Positions 15,957 to 24,871 of a stretch of 64,000 bases of DNA are shown one piece after another. How positions within the stretch are numbered: the first letter of the stretch is position 1; each line of letters starts with the position of its first letter. Source of the DNA: Desulfitobacterium dehalogenans ATCC 51507 (lineage in GTDB: Bacteria; Bacillota; Desulfitobacteriia; Desulfitobacteriales; Desulfitobacteriaceae); contig NC_018017.1 of the NCBI RefSeq assembly GCF_000243155.2, positions 4,154,001-4,218,000 of the forward strand, read 5' to 3'. The notes below the pieces were generated by a model that was not told where the DNA came from, made no database searches, and saw only the letters and a list, made by a program, of their open reading frames with translations. The position numbers and the translations under genes are program-made.

Positions 15957-18900
15957 TTAAAGCTTAAGGATTTTCGCTTTGACCGTATTGCGGTCTGTTG
16001 ACCCGCCTATCAGATCCACTAGGGGATGAGCGGTCTTTAAGCTGATATCCCGCAGAGCGAGGCGATTGAGGAGAATTCCTTTGCCATCCTTGGCATCCCC
16101 GGCACGCTTCTTGCCCTCGACTTCAAAGCCTTGATCTCCGGATTGTCCCCAGTGTCCGTAGCCGTATTCGATGCCAATGGAGCCTTTGCCTACTCCCCGG
16201 CGGACCTTAGCGATACCTTCTACTTCCCCGGTGGGAGTGACCAATTTGACCTTATCTCCTGTATCAATGTCCATTGCAGCAGCGTCTTCAATGTTCATCT
16301 CGATATAGTTGGTATCCTGCATTCCCTTGAGCAGGGGGACATTGGCCAGGTAAGCACCGGTGCGATAGCGGGGCTTATAGGATACTGCGATAAAGGGCCA
16401 TTCCTGGGTGGAGTAGACTTCATCCACGGTTCTCCCGTCAGCAAAGGTGGGAGGAACCCAGCAGGCTGTCCCCGGATTGTAGCGGCCCGTCATACAGTTA
16501 ATGGTGGTTCCTAACTTTTGATTATAAATGTTGACCACTTTACCAAATTTATTGGTCAGGTTATCTCCGTCATAGTTCTTTACATAGTCCTCAAAACGTC
16601 CTCCCCGGGACAGCAAATAATAGACTTTTTTCCACTCTTCTGAGGAGAGGCTGGATTCTACGGCCTTCAAATCCTCCTCCAAGCCGGAGAGAGCCAATTC
16701 TTCCGGAGAGATATCAGAAATGGGAGTTTCATCAAAGGCGATGTTAGCCATGGCCTTTAAAAAATAGTCCGCTGCTGAGTTCAAAGGGGTGGGCTTTCCT
16801 TCTGCGTCCAAAATCCCTTTCTCCCCATAGCCTGGAAGATTTAAACGTTTGGCAACTTCGATTAGATAGGCTTCCATGGAATAGGGATGCCCTTCCTTGG
16901 TCTTGGGGACCAGGGGATCGATGATGGGACGGCGGGCACCGTTGGCCTTAGTTAAGACCAGATTCCAGATCGTCGGCACTCCCCAGCTCTCATAGAAGGT
17001 GGTATCGGGAATAATATAGTCCGCATATTGGGTGGAGTCACCCATCATGACGTCGATGGAAATGATCAAGGGGAGCTTTTCCGGATCTTTGAGGAAATCC
17101 TCCACATCTTTTTGGAACAGCCCCGGTGTGGCATAGAGAGGGTTAGCCATCCACATCATGAGGATTTTGGCAGGGTAAGGATAGCCGGCCATCATGGAGG
17201 GGATAACATGACCTTCCAAACTATCGGCCAAGGGGCTCCAAGGCAGGGTGGCGGGATAGGGATTTTCACCTTTGGCTTTTCTGGCTTTAAATTCCGGTGT
17301 TTCTTCGTAGGCTTTTCCTTCCCGGCTGATTTTAACTCCTTTAGGTTTTACTCCTCCGGGAACCTTGGCAAAATCATAGCGCTTGCCCGCTTCATCAGCG
17401 ATATATCCGCCACCGCTCTTTGTCGATCCGCCTTTTTTATTGATATTGCCATTCAATGCGTTAAGGGTCGCTACGGCCAGGGAACCGTAAAAGCCGTTGG
17501 AGTGCATGGAAACCCCGCCGTGATGGTCTGTGGCTGCTTTGGTTCCATGACTGAAATATTCCTTAGCTAAACTGATGATCCGTTCCTGGCTTAAGCCTGC
17601 CTCTTTGGCATACTCTTCATAGGTATGGGAGGCGGCTTCATCCATGAGGATTTGCAGAGAGCTCTTCACGGTAACCATTTCATCCCCAAGGGTGATTTTA
17701 CCGGTGTAGAAGAGGGTTCCGTTCTCAATAGCTTTATAAAGTACGGGTTCTCCAGACTCCTTATCAATAACCACATAATTGGGATTAGTCTCATCGGCCT
17801 TTTCAGCCAGTCCAATCTGTTCACCCAAGAGAAACTTCCCGTAGTCTGCATGTCCTTCTTCCTGAATGACCAGGTAGGTAGCATTGGTCCAGGAAGGAAA
17901 TTTCTTTTTCTGGGCCGCTTCTTTGCTGGGTGAAATCAAGTAGTTTTCATTATATTTTTTGTTCTCCAGAGCCCAACGGACCATGGCCATGGCCAGGGCA
18001 CCATCCCCTCCCGGACGGATGGGAACCCAGGAGGATTCCCCAGCTTTCGGTGAGTTGTACATTCCGTTTTGGAGGATGGGATCGACGATGACGGCTCTCA
18101 TACCGTTTTCAGCCTGGGCTAGAGCGGATTTCCGGGCCATAGGCTGGAAAGGGGCCCCTGCTTGACCTGGTGCATTGCCAAAGAACATAACAAATTCTGC
18201 ACCCATATAATCCGCCTTCATATGGGGCTTTTTATCCCAGGTATCCAGGAAGGCCAGATAGGCGACCCGGCGGCTGATTCCGCAGATACCGCCATGACCG
18301 AAATGGTTGGGGGAGCCATAGGAGTTATTGACAAAGCGCTTGGCGAATGAGGTTCGTCCGTCATCTCGGCCACCGATAAAGACAAATTGGTTGGCCTTCA
18401 CACCCCAGCCCGGCTGTTCAGGGTAGATAGGGGTATCTAAGTCGCGAACCTGGCGAAGGCCTTCAATGGTTTGATTTTCTCCAAGGTCTGTAAAGAGCCG
18501 GCCCCCCTCAACGGTTTCTTCTAAGGCCTGCTCCCAGGTGATGGGCTTCCATTTCCCTTCGCCCCGTTTGCCGGCCCGTTTGAGAGGAGTGAGAATGCGA
18601 TTGGGTTCATAAACCATTTGGAAAGCTGAGTTCCCTCTTTGGCAGACTGTAGCTCTTTGACTGTGGCCGTTCTCCTGATACTGACCTAAAGAAAGATAGG
18701 ATTCCTTCAGAGAAGCGTCAAAGGGGAGGTGAGGTTCGGCACAGCTGGGATGGTAGGGATTGCCCACCACGCGCAGGATCTTACCGCTTTTCTTGTCCAC
18801 CTTCACCCGATTGCCACAATTGCTCCAACAGCCCAGACAGACGCTGGTTTTTAAAGCAATGTCCTGATTCAGGGTGATCTCTCCGGTAGCTTTATCAATC

Positions 18901-19052
18901 TTCATCTCTACCGGCAGGGCATCCCCATCATAGGGAGTAGGATTGGTGATGGCTTCGTCGGCAATGACCCGGGGAATCTGTTCTATTCCTAAGCCAATGG
19001 CTGTAACACTCCCGACAAAAGCCATGGATTTAATGAAATCGCGCCTTTTCAT
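15957..19052 (-). CDS. ttrA: Tat-exported molybdopterin oxidoreductase, TtrA-like
   Basis: 1031-residue catalytic subunit of the DMSO-reductase superfamily. Twin-arginine signal MKRRDFIKSMAFVGSV at the N-terminus; [4Fe-4S] motif CLGCWSNC followed by a distal Cys in VCQRGNSAF; molybdopterin-binding regions such as GGICGISRRVAYL, MFFGNAPGQAGAPF and DVMMGDSTQYADYIIPDTTFYESWG. Its size (over 1000 residues) and TtrB-like partner favour tetrathionate reductase, but related enzymes reduce selenate, arsenate or other sulfur oxyanions. ATG 19052 is certain in practice: AAAGGAG precedes it, and the longer open frame includes the sigma-54 promoter at 19134-19149. Confidence 0.82.
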   Translation of the reverse strand: MKRRDFIKSMAFVGSVTAIGLGIEQIPRVIADEAITNPTPYDGDALPVEMKIDKATGEITLNQDIALKTSVCLGCWSNCGNRVKVDKKSGKILRVVGNPYHPSCAEPHLPFDASLKESYLSLGQYQENGHSQRATVCQRGNSAFQMVYEPNRILTPLKRAGKRGEGKWKPITWEQALEETVEGGRLFTDLGENQTIEGLRQVRDLDTPIYPEQPGWGVKANQFVFIGGRDDGRTSFAKRFVNNSYGSPNHFGHGGICGISRRVAYLAFLDTWDKKPHMKADYMGAEFVMFFGNAPGQAGAPFQPMARKSALAQAENGMRAVIVDPILQNGMYNSPKAGESSWVPIRPGGDGALAMAMVRWALENKKYNENYLISPSKEAAQKKKFPSWTNATYLVIQEEGHADYGKFLLGEQIGLAEKADETNPNYVVIDKESGEPVLYKAIENGTLFYTGKITLGDEMVTVKSSLQILMDEAASHTYEEYAKEAGLSQERIISLAKEYFSHGTKAATDHHGGVSMHSNGFYGSLAVATLNALNGNINKKGGSTKSGGGYIADEAGKRYDFAKVPGGVKPKGVKISREGKAYEETPEFKARKAKGENPYPATLPWSPLADSLEGHVIPSMMAGYPYPAKILMMWMANPLYATPGLFQKDVEDFLKDPEKLPLIISIDVMMGDSTQYADYIIPDTTFYESWGVPTIWNLVLTKANGARRPIIDPLVPKTKEGHPYSMEAYLIEVAKRLNLPGYGEKGILDAEGKPTPLNSAADYFLKAMANIAFDETPISDISPEELALSGLEEDLKAVESSLSSEEWKKVYYLLSRGGRFEDYVKNYDGDNLTNKFGKVVNIYNQKLGTTINCMTGRYNPGTACWVPPTFADGRTVDEVYSTQEWPFIAVSYKPRYRTGAYLANVPLLKGMQDTNYIEMNIEDAAAMDIDTGDKVKLVTPTGEVEGIAKVRRGVGKGSIGIEYGYGHWGQSGDQGFEVEGKKRAGDAKDGKGILLNRLALRDISLKTAHPLVDLIGGSTDRNTVKAKILKL

Positions 19053-19133
19053 GGTTCTAGCTCCTTTCTGTTCCTTTGGGTATGCTTTGTTAAAGCTTGA
19101 GTTGTGCTTTGAGTTAGTACTGATTCTTTTATT

Positions 19134-19149
19134 TGCAAAACCCATGCCA
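19134..19149 (-). promoter_or_regulatory. sigma-54 (-24/-12) promoter of the ttr operon
   Basis: On the minus strand the sequence is TGGCATGGGTTTTGCA, matching the sigma-54 pattern TGGCAcg-N4-TTGCa with GG and GC exactly 12 bases apart. It lies 82 nt upstream of the ttrA ATG. An NtrC-family activator is encoded about 10 kb away in the neighbouring operon. Confidence 0.85.
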
Positions 19150-19264
19150 GCAGCTTTATTCAGGTTCTCTATACCTTCTCCTTGAAGTTTTCCTTGCCGA
19201 AAAAGCTTCACAGAGGAAATCAGGACATCAAAAGAACTTCCGCTTCCCTGTGTTCAGAGTTTGT

Positions 19265-19332
19265 CTGACAAAATGTCAGGCAGTAAAGTCTGACATTATT
19301 GCAAAAAAATAAGAGCCCTGACAAAATGTCAG
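19265..19332. promoter_or_regulatory. tandem palindromic upstream activator sites for ttr
   Basis: CTGACAAAATGTCAG occurs perfectly at 19265-19279 and again at 19318-19332, with a degenerate copy (CTGACATTATTGCAA) centred near 19297. The two perfect sites are 53 bp apart, about five helical turns. They sit 115-200 bp upstream of the sigma-54 promoter, the usual placement for an NtrC-type activator. The whole array fits between the topB stop codon and ttrA. Confidence 0.8.
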
Positions 19333-19346
19333 AGCTGCTCAGTCTT

Positions 19347-21536
19347 TTACTTCGGTAGATTTAGTTTAGCAAGGGCATCAGCTAACGCTGTATTTAAGGG
19401 AGCATCCTTTTGCTGTTTTTGCAAATAGTGATTGACTTCCCTTTTATTGTAGGATCCTTTGCTTCCTTCTTGCTCTTTACGCTTGGTAAAGGCAGACAGT
19501 TTCTCCCGATAACCACAGGCACAGGTGAAGATCTTTTGCTCTCCTTCTCCCTGCAATTTCATTTTTTTATGACATCGGGGACACCGGGCATTGGATTGTA
19601 CGGAAAGCCCCTGGCGATAACCGCACTCCCGATCCTGGCAAACCAGCATTTCCCCACGTTTGCCCTTCACCTGCAAGAGGAATTTGCCGCACTCAGGACA
19701 TTTGGCCCTTGTCATATTGTCATGGCGATAAGTCCGGCCGCTCCCGGCCACTTCCGAGACAAGTTGGGTGGCATAGCTTCTGATCCCCTGGATGAAGTGT
19801 TGCCGGTCTTCCCGCCCTTTGCTGATTTCACTGAGTTGTTGTTCCCACTTTGCCGTGAGCTCCGGGGATTTCAGTTCAGAGGGAACCAAGCCAATCAGTT
19901 GAATCCCTTTGGAAGTAGGAATGATTTCCTTGCCGTTGCGCTCCATATAGAAAGAACTAAAGAGCTTTTCAATGATATCGGCCCGGGTGGCCGGAGTACC
20001 CAAACCGCTGGTTTTTTCCAGAGTCTCCCGCAGGGCCTCATCATCCACCCGCTGCCCGGGATGTTCCATAGCCGAAAGCAGGGTCGCTTCGGTGTAACGC
20101 TTCGGAGGCTTGGTTTTGCCCGGCAAAAGTTTTAGGTCAAGGACTTCAATACTTTGCTTGGGCTGGAGATCCGGCAAATTTTGTTCCTGTTCCTCATGGT
20201 CGGCCTCCTCGTCAGCAGCATCCCTGCCTTCGTATACACTTCGCCAGCCTTTTTGTTTAACAATTTTGCCTTTAGCGATGAAGTATTCTCCCTGAATCTC
20301 CACTTTAACCGTGGTCTGCTCGTATTCAAAGGCCGGGGACAGGACCGCGATAAAGCGCCGCACAATTAGGTCATAGATTTTGACCTCTTCCGGACTGAGT
20401 TTATTAAGAAACACCGTTTGTTCCGTCGGTATAATGGCGTGATGGTCCGTGACTTTCGAGTTATCCACCCATCGTTTCGTGGGGGTAATCGGCTTGCGCA
20501 GAACCCGGCGGGCCGATTCAGCGTAAGGCCCCACGGCAATGGTTTTGAGCCGTTCCGGAAGTGTCGGGACGATATCCTCGGAAAGATAACGGGAATCTGT
20601 TCTTGGGTAAGTAACCAGCTTATGATGTTCATAAAGCTGCTGCATGATGGATGAAGTTTGCTTGGCCGAGAATCCGTATTTTCTGTTGGCATCCCTTTGG
20701 AGTTCGGTTAAATCATAGGCCTGAGGAGGCTGCTCTTTTTTAGCTTCTTTCTTAATCTCTGCAACCAGGCCCTTATGACCCCTTAATTTCTGCACAAGCT
20801 GTTCTGCTTTTTTCTGATCAAAAATTCTGCTTTGTCCATTGCTCTTATCCTGCCAGCTCAAAGAAAAGCCTTTCACACGGGCATTAATAGTCCAATAACC
20901 CTTAGGGACAAAGTTTTGAATCTCCTTTTCCCGTTCCACCACCAGAGCCAGGGTGGGGGTTTGCACTCTTCCTGCCGAGAGTTGGGCATTGTATTTGCAG
21001 GTCAGGGCTCGCGTGACATTCAAGCCCACATACCAGTCCGCTTGAGCACGGCACTCGGCGGCTGCGTAAAGAGACTCGTAAGCCTTACCTGGCTTGAGAT
21101 TACTAAAGCCCTCTCGGATAGCCTTATCCGTTTGGGAAGAAATCCAGAGCCGTTTGATGGGCTTTTTCCAACCGGCCTTCCGGATAATCCAACGGGCCAC
21201 CAACTCCCCCTCCCGGCCTGCATCTGTGGCAATAATCAGCTCGTCCACATCAGGCTGGCGAAGGAGTTGCTTGACGGCAGCATATTGCTTGGAGGTTTCT
21301 TTGATAACGACCAATTCCATTTCCTTAGGGAGCATGGGTAGGTCTTCCAGGCGCCAGGTCTTATACTGATCCCCATAAGCCTCCGGATCGGCGAGGGTTA
21401 CTAAGTGACCCAGTGCCCAGGTTACAATATATTTGGCACCTATGAAGCAGCCATTGCCCTTTTGATTGCAGCCTAATAATTTGGCAATATCACGACCCAC
21501 GGAGGGTTTTTCTGTTAAGACTAAACTCTTTCCCAT
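19347..21536 (-). CDS. topB: DNA topoisomerase III
   Basis: 729-residue type IA topoisomerase that relaxes and decatenates DNA. TOPRIM domain with EKPSVGRDIAKLLG at the start and the acidic triad region ATDAGREGELVARW near residue 105; active-site Tyr in LVTYPRTDSRYL near residue 310. The C-terminus has two Cys4 zinc-finger-like units, CPECGKFLLQ..CQDRECGYRQ and CPRCHKKMKLQ..CACGYRE. ATG with AGGAGAG upstream. It stands alone between spoIID and the ttr operon, inside the backbone order, and is probably an insertion there. Confidence 0.93.
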   Translation of the reverse strand: MGKSLVLTEKPSVGRDIAKLLGCNQKGNGCFIGAKYIVTWALGHLVTLADPEAYGDQYKTWRLEDLPMLPKEMELVVIKETSKQYAAVKQLLRQPDVDELIIATDAGREGELVARWIIRKAGWKKPIKRLWISSQTDKAIREGFSNLKPGKAYESLYAAAECRAQADWYVGLNVTRALTCKYNAQLSAGRVQTPTLALVVEREKEIQNFVPKGYWTINARVKGFSLSWQDKSNGQSRIFDQKKAEQLVQKLRGHKGLVAEIKKEAKKEQPPQAYDLTELQRDANRKYGFSAKQTSSIMQQLYEHHKLVTYPRTDSRYLSEDIVPTLPERLKTIAVGPYAESARRVLRKPITPTKRWVDNSKVTDHHAIIPTEQTVFLNKLSPEEVKIYDLIVRRFIAVLSPAFEYEQTTVKVEIQGEYFIAKGKIVKQKGWRSVYEGRDAADEEADHEEQEQNLPDLQPKQSIEVLDLKLLPGKTKPPKRYTEATLLSAMEHPGQRVDDEALRETLEKTSGLGTPATRADIIEKLFSSFYMERNGKEIIPTSKGIQLIGLVPSELKSPELTAKWEQQLSEISKGREDRQHFIQGIRSYATQLVSEVAGSGRTYRHDNMTRAKCPECGKFLLQVKGKRGEMLVCQDRECGYRQGLSVQSNARCPRCHKKMKLQGEGEQKIFTCACGYREKLSAFTKRKEQEGSKGSYNKREVNHYLQKQQKDAPLNTALADALAKLNLPK

Positions 21537-21676
21537 TAGTTCTCTCCTATTATCTAATTTTCTTTATTACTAGAATTAAAAACAGTCAACAGTACCTTTA
21601 TCTTAGTATAACACAGTCCATCCAGAAAAAAGCGCAAGGAGAAAATCCAACTAGTACGAGATTTGTAACCATCTTA

Positions 21677-21736
21677 GAAAAATAAGGGAGCATCGCTGAC
21701 TGCATTTTTCTGAAGCAGCCAGCGATGCTCCCTTTT
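21677..21736 (-). terminator. strong intrinsic terminator of spoIID
   Basis: On the minus strand AAGGGAGCATCGCTG pairs with CAGCGATGCTCCCTT around a loop of about 20 bases, and TATTTTTC follows. It lies just after the spoIID stop codon at 21751. Confidence 0.88.
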
Positions 21737-21750
21737 CGTCTACTCCTGCC

Positions 21751-22692
21751 CTAGGCTTTGGTGAGGGTGAGGAGTTGAGTGCCGGGGTAGTAGTGTTGGA
21801 GGATTTCTTCGCAGGTTTTACCGGCCTTGGCCAAGTCATTCGCACCGTATTGGGACATACCGACAGCATGCCCGTTACCATAGGTGGTGATTTTGATTTC
21901 CTGAGGAGTTAGGGTGATCTCCATATCAGTAGAGGCTAACCCAAGGAGGGTACGAATCTGGGCTCCGGTATAGTTTTTCCCTAGTACACGAACTACTTTC
22001 GCCCGTCCTGCCGCTGTCTCGCTTAAGATCACGAAGTCGGATTCCGTAAAAGCTTTGGCCGTACCGGAGTGACCGACTTTTTGATAGAGGTCGCTGGGGG
22101 TGAAGGTATAGCTTTTTACATAACGGGCGGGGTTTTCTTCTCCTGCCACCACATTTTGCAGATAGGGACGAGAAGAACTCCAGACGTCCTCTGCGCGCTC
22201 CGTGGGTTTTCTCCCCGTACTGCTATGAAAAAAAGCTTCTATATATTGCCCGTCAGCGACCAGTACCTGGTCCTTTGTGCCGGTTACTGCCTTTTCTATC
22301 TTGTTATGATAGCGCCAGTAGGAGAGCCAGTTCCATTTCTCCTTCATCTTATCTTCTGATATCCAAACCTGGGTATTGACTGTGGTGTCCACATCATAGC
22401 CTGCCTCACTGCCGGATCGCTGGCTTATGCGCTTGGCGGCATAGGTCCGAGCGGCAATGGCCTGCGCTTTGAGAGCTTCCTCTTCGAATTCGGCGGGCAT
22501 TTCTGCAGCTACGACGCCAACGAGATACTCTTCCAAGCCCAAAGATTTTACTTGTCCATCCGGCATTAAGACTCGAATGGTAATGTCCTCAGTCCTGACT
22601 TCGCTTTGGTTGTACCATCGAAGCACCGTCCAAGGAAATAAAACAATAATTATGACCAATAGAACCAGAATTCTGATCCATTCTTTGCGCAC
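21751..22692 (-). CDS. spoIID: stage II sporulation protein D
   Basis: 313-residue membrane-anchored lytic transglycosylase needed for septal peptidoglycan thinning and engulfment. N-terminal transmembrane segment (ILVLLVIIIVLFPWTVL); catalytic region LEEYLVGVVAAEMPAEFEEEALKAQAIAARTYA; HSSTGRKPTERAEDVW; C-terminal GNGHAVGMSQYGANDLAKAGKTCEEILQHYYPG, all SpoIID signatures. GTG start with GGAGGG just before it. A close match to a sigma-E promoter sits 38-64 nt upstream. murA lies upstream on the same strand in the ancestral order, here displaced by the dehalogenase cluster. Confidence 0.95.
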   Translation of the reverse strand: MRKEWIRILVLLVIIIVLFPWTVLRWYNQSEVRTEDITIRVLMPDGQVKSLGLEEYLVGVVAAEMPAEFEEEALKAQAIAARTYAAKRISQRSGSEAGYDVDTTVNTQVWISEDKMKEKWNWLSYWRYHNKIEKAVTGTKDQVLVADGQYIEAFFHSSTGRKPTERAEDVWSSSRPYLQNVVAGEENPARYVKSYTFTPSDLYQKVGHSGTAKAFTESDFVILSETAAGRAKVVRVLGKNYTGAQIRTLLGLASTDMEITLTPQEIKITTYGNGHAVGMSQYGANDLAKAGKTCEEILQHYYPGTQLLTLTKA

Positions 22693-22729
22693 AAAGTCCC
22701 TCCTCTCTCATAGGCCAAGCCCATGCTTA

Positions 22730-22756
22730 ACACTATGCTGAGGGGAGGGACAATAT
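22730..22756 (-). promoter_or_regulatory. sigma-E promoter of spoIID
   Basis: On the minus strand AACATATT, 14 bases, then CATAGTGT. This matches the sigma-E pattern (GkmATATT, N14, CATACAnT) with small deviations in the -10. spoIID is sigma-E controlled in Bacillus subtilis. The predicted start point is about 30 nt before the GTG. Confidence 0.7.
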
Positions 22757-22808
22757 GTTTACTCTTCTCTACTCTGATTAATCGTTATAAGTCCTATAAA
22801 ATCTAGTT

Positions 22809-23747
22809 TCATCGACTTCTAATTTTAAGCGCTTTCGATGGACACTTGTCTACACACAAATGACAATGAGTACAATTTAACATATCATCCAATTTGGGAT
22901 GCGATTTCCAAACGCACACCTTTTCGCATAATATACAGCTTGCCATGCACTTTGTTTTATCCCTTCGTACACGGATCAATTTTTTTCTTCCCAGTAAACC
23001 GAGCAAAGCACCTGTAGGGCATAGATAATTGCACCAAACACCTTTTTGCATAAAAGAATCCAAAAACAGGAGCACCATGACAACGATAAGACCCGTCCAA
23101 AAAACTGAACCGAACGTCAAATAATAAAAAAACCGACCCAGCTGAACATAAGGTAATATATATGGGAAGACAGCACTACCTAATACCGTTAAAACGAATC
23201 CGATTCCTAAAATAGTATAACGCAAATAGGGATCTGCAATCACTTGTTTACTTATCCCTTTAATACCTAATGTCCTAGCGGCAAAGCGGATAAATTCCTG
23301 CAAGGTATTGTATGGACATATCCAACTGCAGAATACTCTTCCCAAAACAAGTGCTATAGCTATAGGTAGTGTAATCGATATCAGAAAATCCAAATCAAAG
23401 GAATAATCTATGATTGGCATTTGTATAAAAGCCAAAGGATCTATAAAAGTAAAATCGCCAATCGTTATGGACCAAAAGAATCCACTGAATCCATCAAGGA
23501 ATCGGCTTACTGTATAGGTATTATCAACTATTAATCCAAACAACTTATCAATAATAAGTACAACCTGCTCTAAATAACCACCTTTTAAAGATGAATCTAA
23601 AGAGCTGAATCCCTCTTTATAAAGATTCCCAATCGAGCTCTTGGGTATATAGTAGAGGAGCCTTTTATAACTCTCAAAGATTGGAATTAGGAAAATCAAG
23701 AGCAGCGACCCAAATTGTGTCAGTCTCCTTAGCTTTTGCACTGGCAT
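22809..23747 (-). CDS. NapH-like membrane iron-sulfur protein
   Basis: 312-residue protein with about five hydrophobic segments, two membrane-edge Cys motifs (CSWICPYNTLQEF and CNYLCPTGALLG) characteristic of NapH/NosR/MauN-type quinol dehydrogenases, and two C-terminal [4Fe-4S] motifs (CMASCILCEKVC and CTHCHLCVDKCP). It probably draws electrons from menaquinol and passes them outward. ATG 23747 is preferred: GGGAGG lies seven bases before it, and the NapG-like gene stops one base earlier. As the last gene of the rdh cluster it may feed the exported dehalogenase. Confidence 0.83.
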   Translation of the reverse strand: MPVQKLRRLTQFGSLLLIFLIPIFESYKRLLYYIPKSSIGNLYKEGFSSLDSSLKGGYLEQVVLIIDKLFGLIVDNTYTVSRFLDGFSGFFWSITIGDFTFIDPLAFIQMPIIDYSFDLDFLISITLPIAIALVLGRVFCSWICPYNTLQEFIRFAARTLGIKGISKQVIADPYLRYTILGIGFVLTVLGSAVFPYILPYVQLGRFFYYLTFGSVFWTGLIVVMVLLFLDSFMQKGVWCNYLCPTGALLGLLGRKKLIRVRRDKTKCMASCILCEKVCVWKSHPKLDDMLNCTHCHLCVDKCPSKALKIRSR

Positions 23748-23748
23748 C

Positions 23749-24429
23749 TCAAATCCTCCCCGGGAGCCGGCTCTCATAGAAGGAACCTCTATTAATTCTC
23801 TCGAACAACTCGTAAGACCGTTTATCTTCACGATTGAGGGGCATAGTTATGGCTATTGGAGGGCAGGCGATCTCGCAAAGCCCACACCCGTAACATATTA
23901 TTTTATCAATGACAGGCCTTCCTTGGTCATCAATGTAGAGCGCTTCATCTTTTAACGGGCAAGCCTCATAACAAAGAAGGCATTTTCGGTTTCTTCCATG
24001 ATAAAGAATACATTTATCTTTCTGTATTTGGGCCACTCCAAGGTTAAAGCTTGGATGGGCGTCATGCTCCTTAGAATGCATCTTCTGAGCTTTCTTGGCA
24101 TGCAATTCAGGATTCTCTGTTAATGGACTTAAGGCTCCCGTTGGGCAAATATTAATACAGCTCATACACAAGTTGCACTGATCCTTATCCATTAGAATGG
24201 GTGTTGCCATCATTTCTCCTCTGAGTGATTTGCCAAACGTAATCACACCAGTGGGACACTCCTCCCCACACTTCAAGCATCGAATACACCGTGCTAAAAA
24301 GTCTTTCTCATTGAGTGCCCCTGGTGGCCTCTGATAAACTTCAGATGTTACTGCTGAAAATGGAACAAAAAAACCTAAAACAGTAATAGCACCAAGCCTT
24401 TCAAGAAATCTTCTTCTTGAGATCTTCAC
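23749..24429 (-). CDS. NapG-like exported polyferredoxin
   Basis: 226 residues with a Tat-type signal (MKISRRRFLERLGAITVLGFFVPFSAV) and four [4Fe-4S] motifs: CIRCLKCGEECP, CNLCMSCINICP, CLLCYEACP preceded by a lone Cys, and CYGCGLCEIACPP. NapG-type proteins take electrons from NapH and hand them to exported reductases. It is followed directly by the NapH-like gene. Placed downstream of rdhAB, it is a plausible electron donor to the dehalogenase, which otherwise lacks an obvious quinol dehydrogenase. Confidence 0.84.
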   Translation of the reverse strand: MKISRRRFLERLGAITVLGFFVPFSAVTSEVYQRPPGALNEKDFLARCIRCLKCGEECPTGVITFGKSLRGEMMATPILMDKDQCNLCMSCINICPTGALSPLTENPELHAKKAQKMHSKEHDAHPSFNLGVAQIQKDKCILYHGRNRKCLLCYEACPLKDEALYIDDQGRPVIDKIICYGCGLCEIACPPIAITMPLNREDKRSYELFERINRGSFYESRLPGRI

Positions 24430-24534
24430 GAGTCCCTCCCAAACGATTCACCGCTCTATACATAGTTAACGAGGGTCAAAAAATCTTTAACCCTCGTCCC
24501 TTGATACTATCTACATAAATTTAGTCATAATGCC

Positions 24535-24840
24535 TTAAGTTGATGCGTTTTGCCCGCCCGAAGCCGATTTCCTTCCTTTGGAAATCATCGGAATAATCCA
24601 TATGAGTCCAGCTAAGACGACTGCAGGTAACCCCATAGCCAACAAGACAAAGTTAGCTGCACTGGATTCAATTTCCATCTTTAATCCTATGTAGTTTTGT
24701 ATTGTTAACAGCATCATGGCAACAGAGATTACTGCAAGAACCCATTGATACCACTTTACATTAAGTCGTCCGGCTCTAATCTGTGTAAGTACTACGCCTA
24801 ATCCAAGTCCGATGATAATCCCCAAAAATAGCCAAAGCAT
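24535..24840 (-). CDS. rdhB: reductive dehalogenase membrane anchor RdhB
   Basis: 101-residue protein with three transmembrane segments (MLWLFLGIIIGLGLGVVL, WVLAVISVAMMLLTI, FVLLAMGLPAVVLAGLIWI) and a short basic tail, matching PceB/CprB-type anchors in length and topology. It holds the catalytic RdhA on the outer face of the membrane. ATG 24840 is used because GGGGGTG precedes it and the family usually begins this way; the longer open frame overlaps rdhA. It follows rdhA by about 30 nt. Confidence 0.87.
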   Translation of the reverse strand: MLWLFLGIIIGLGLGVVLTQIRAGRLNVKWYQWVLAVISVAMMLLTIQNYIGLKMEIESSAANFVLLAMGLPAVVLAGLIWIIPMISKGRKSASGGQNAST

Positions 24841-24871
24841 AACTTCACCCCCATTAGTTATATACTTTATC

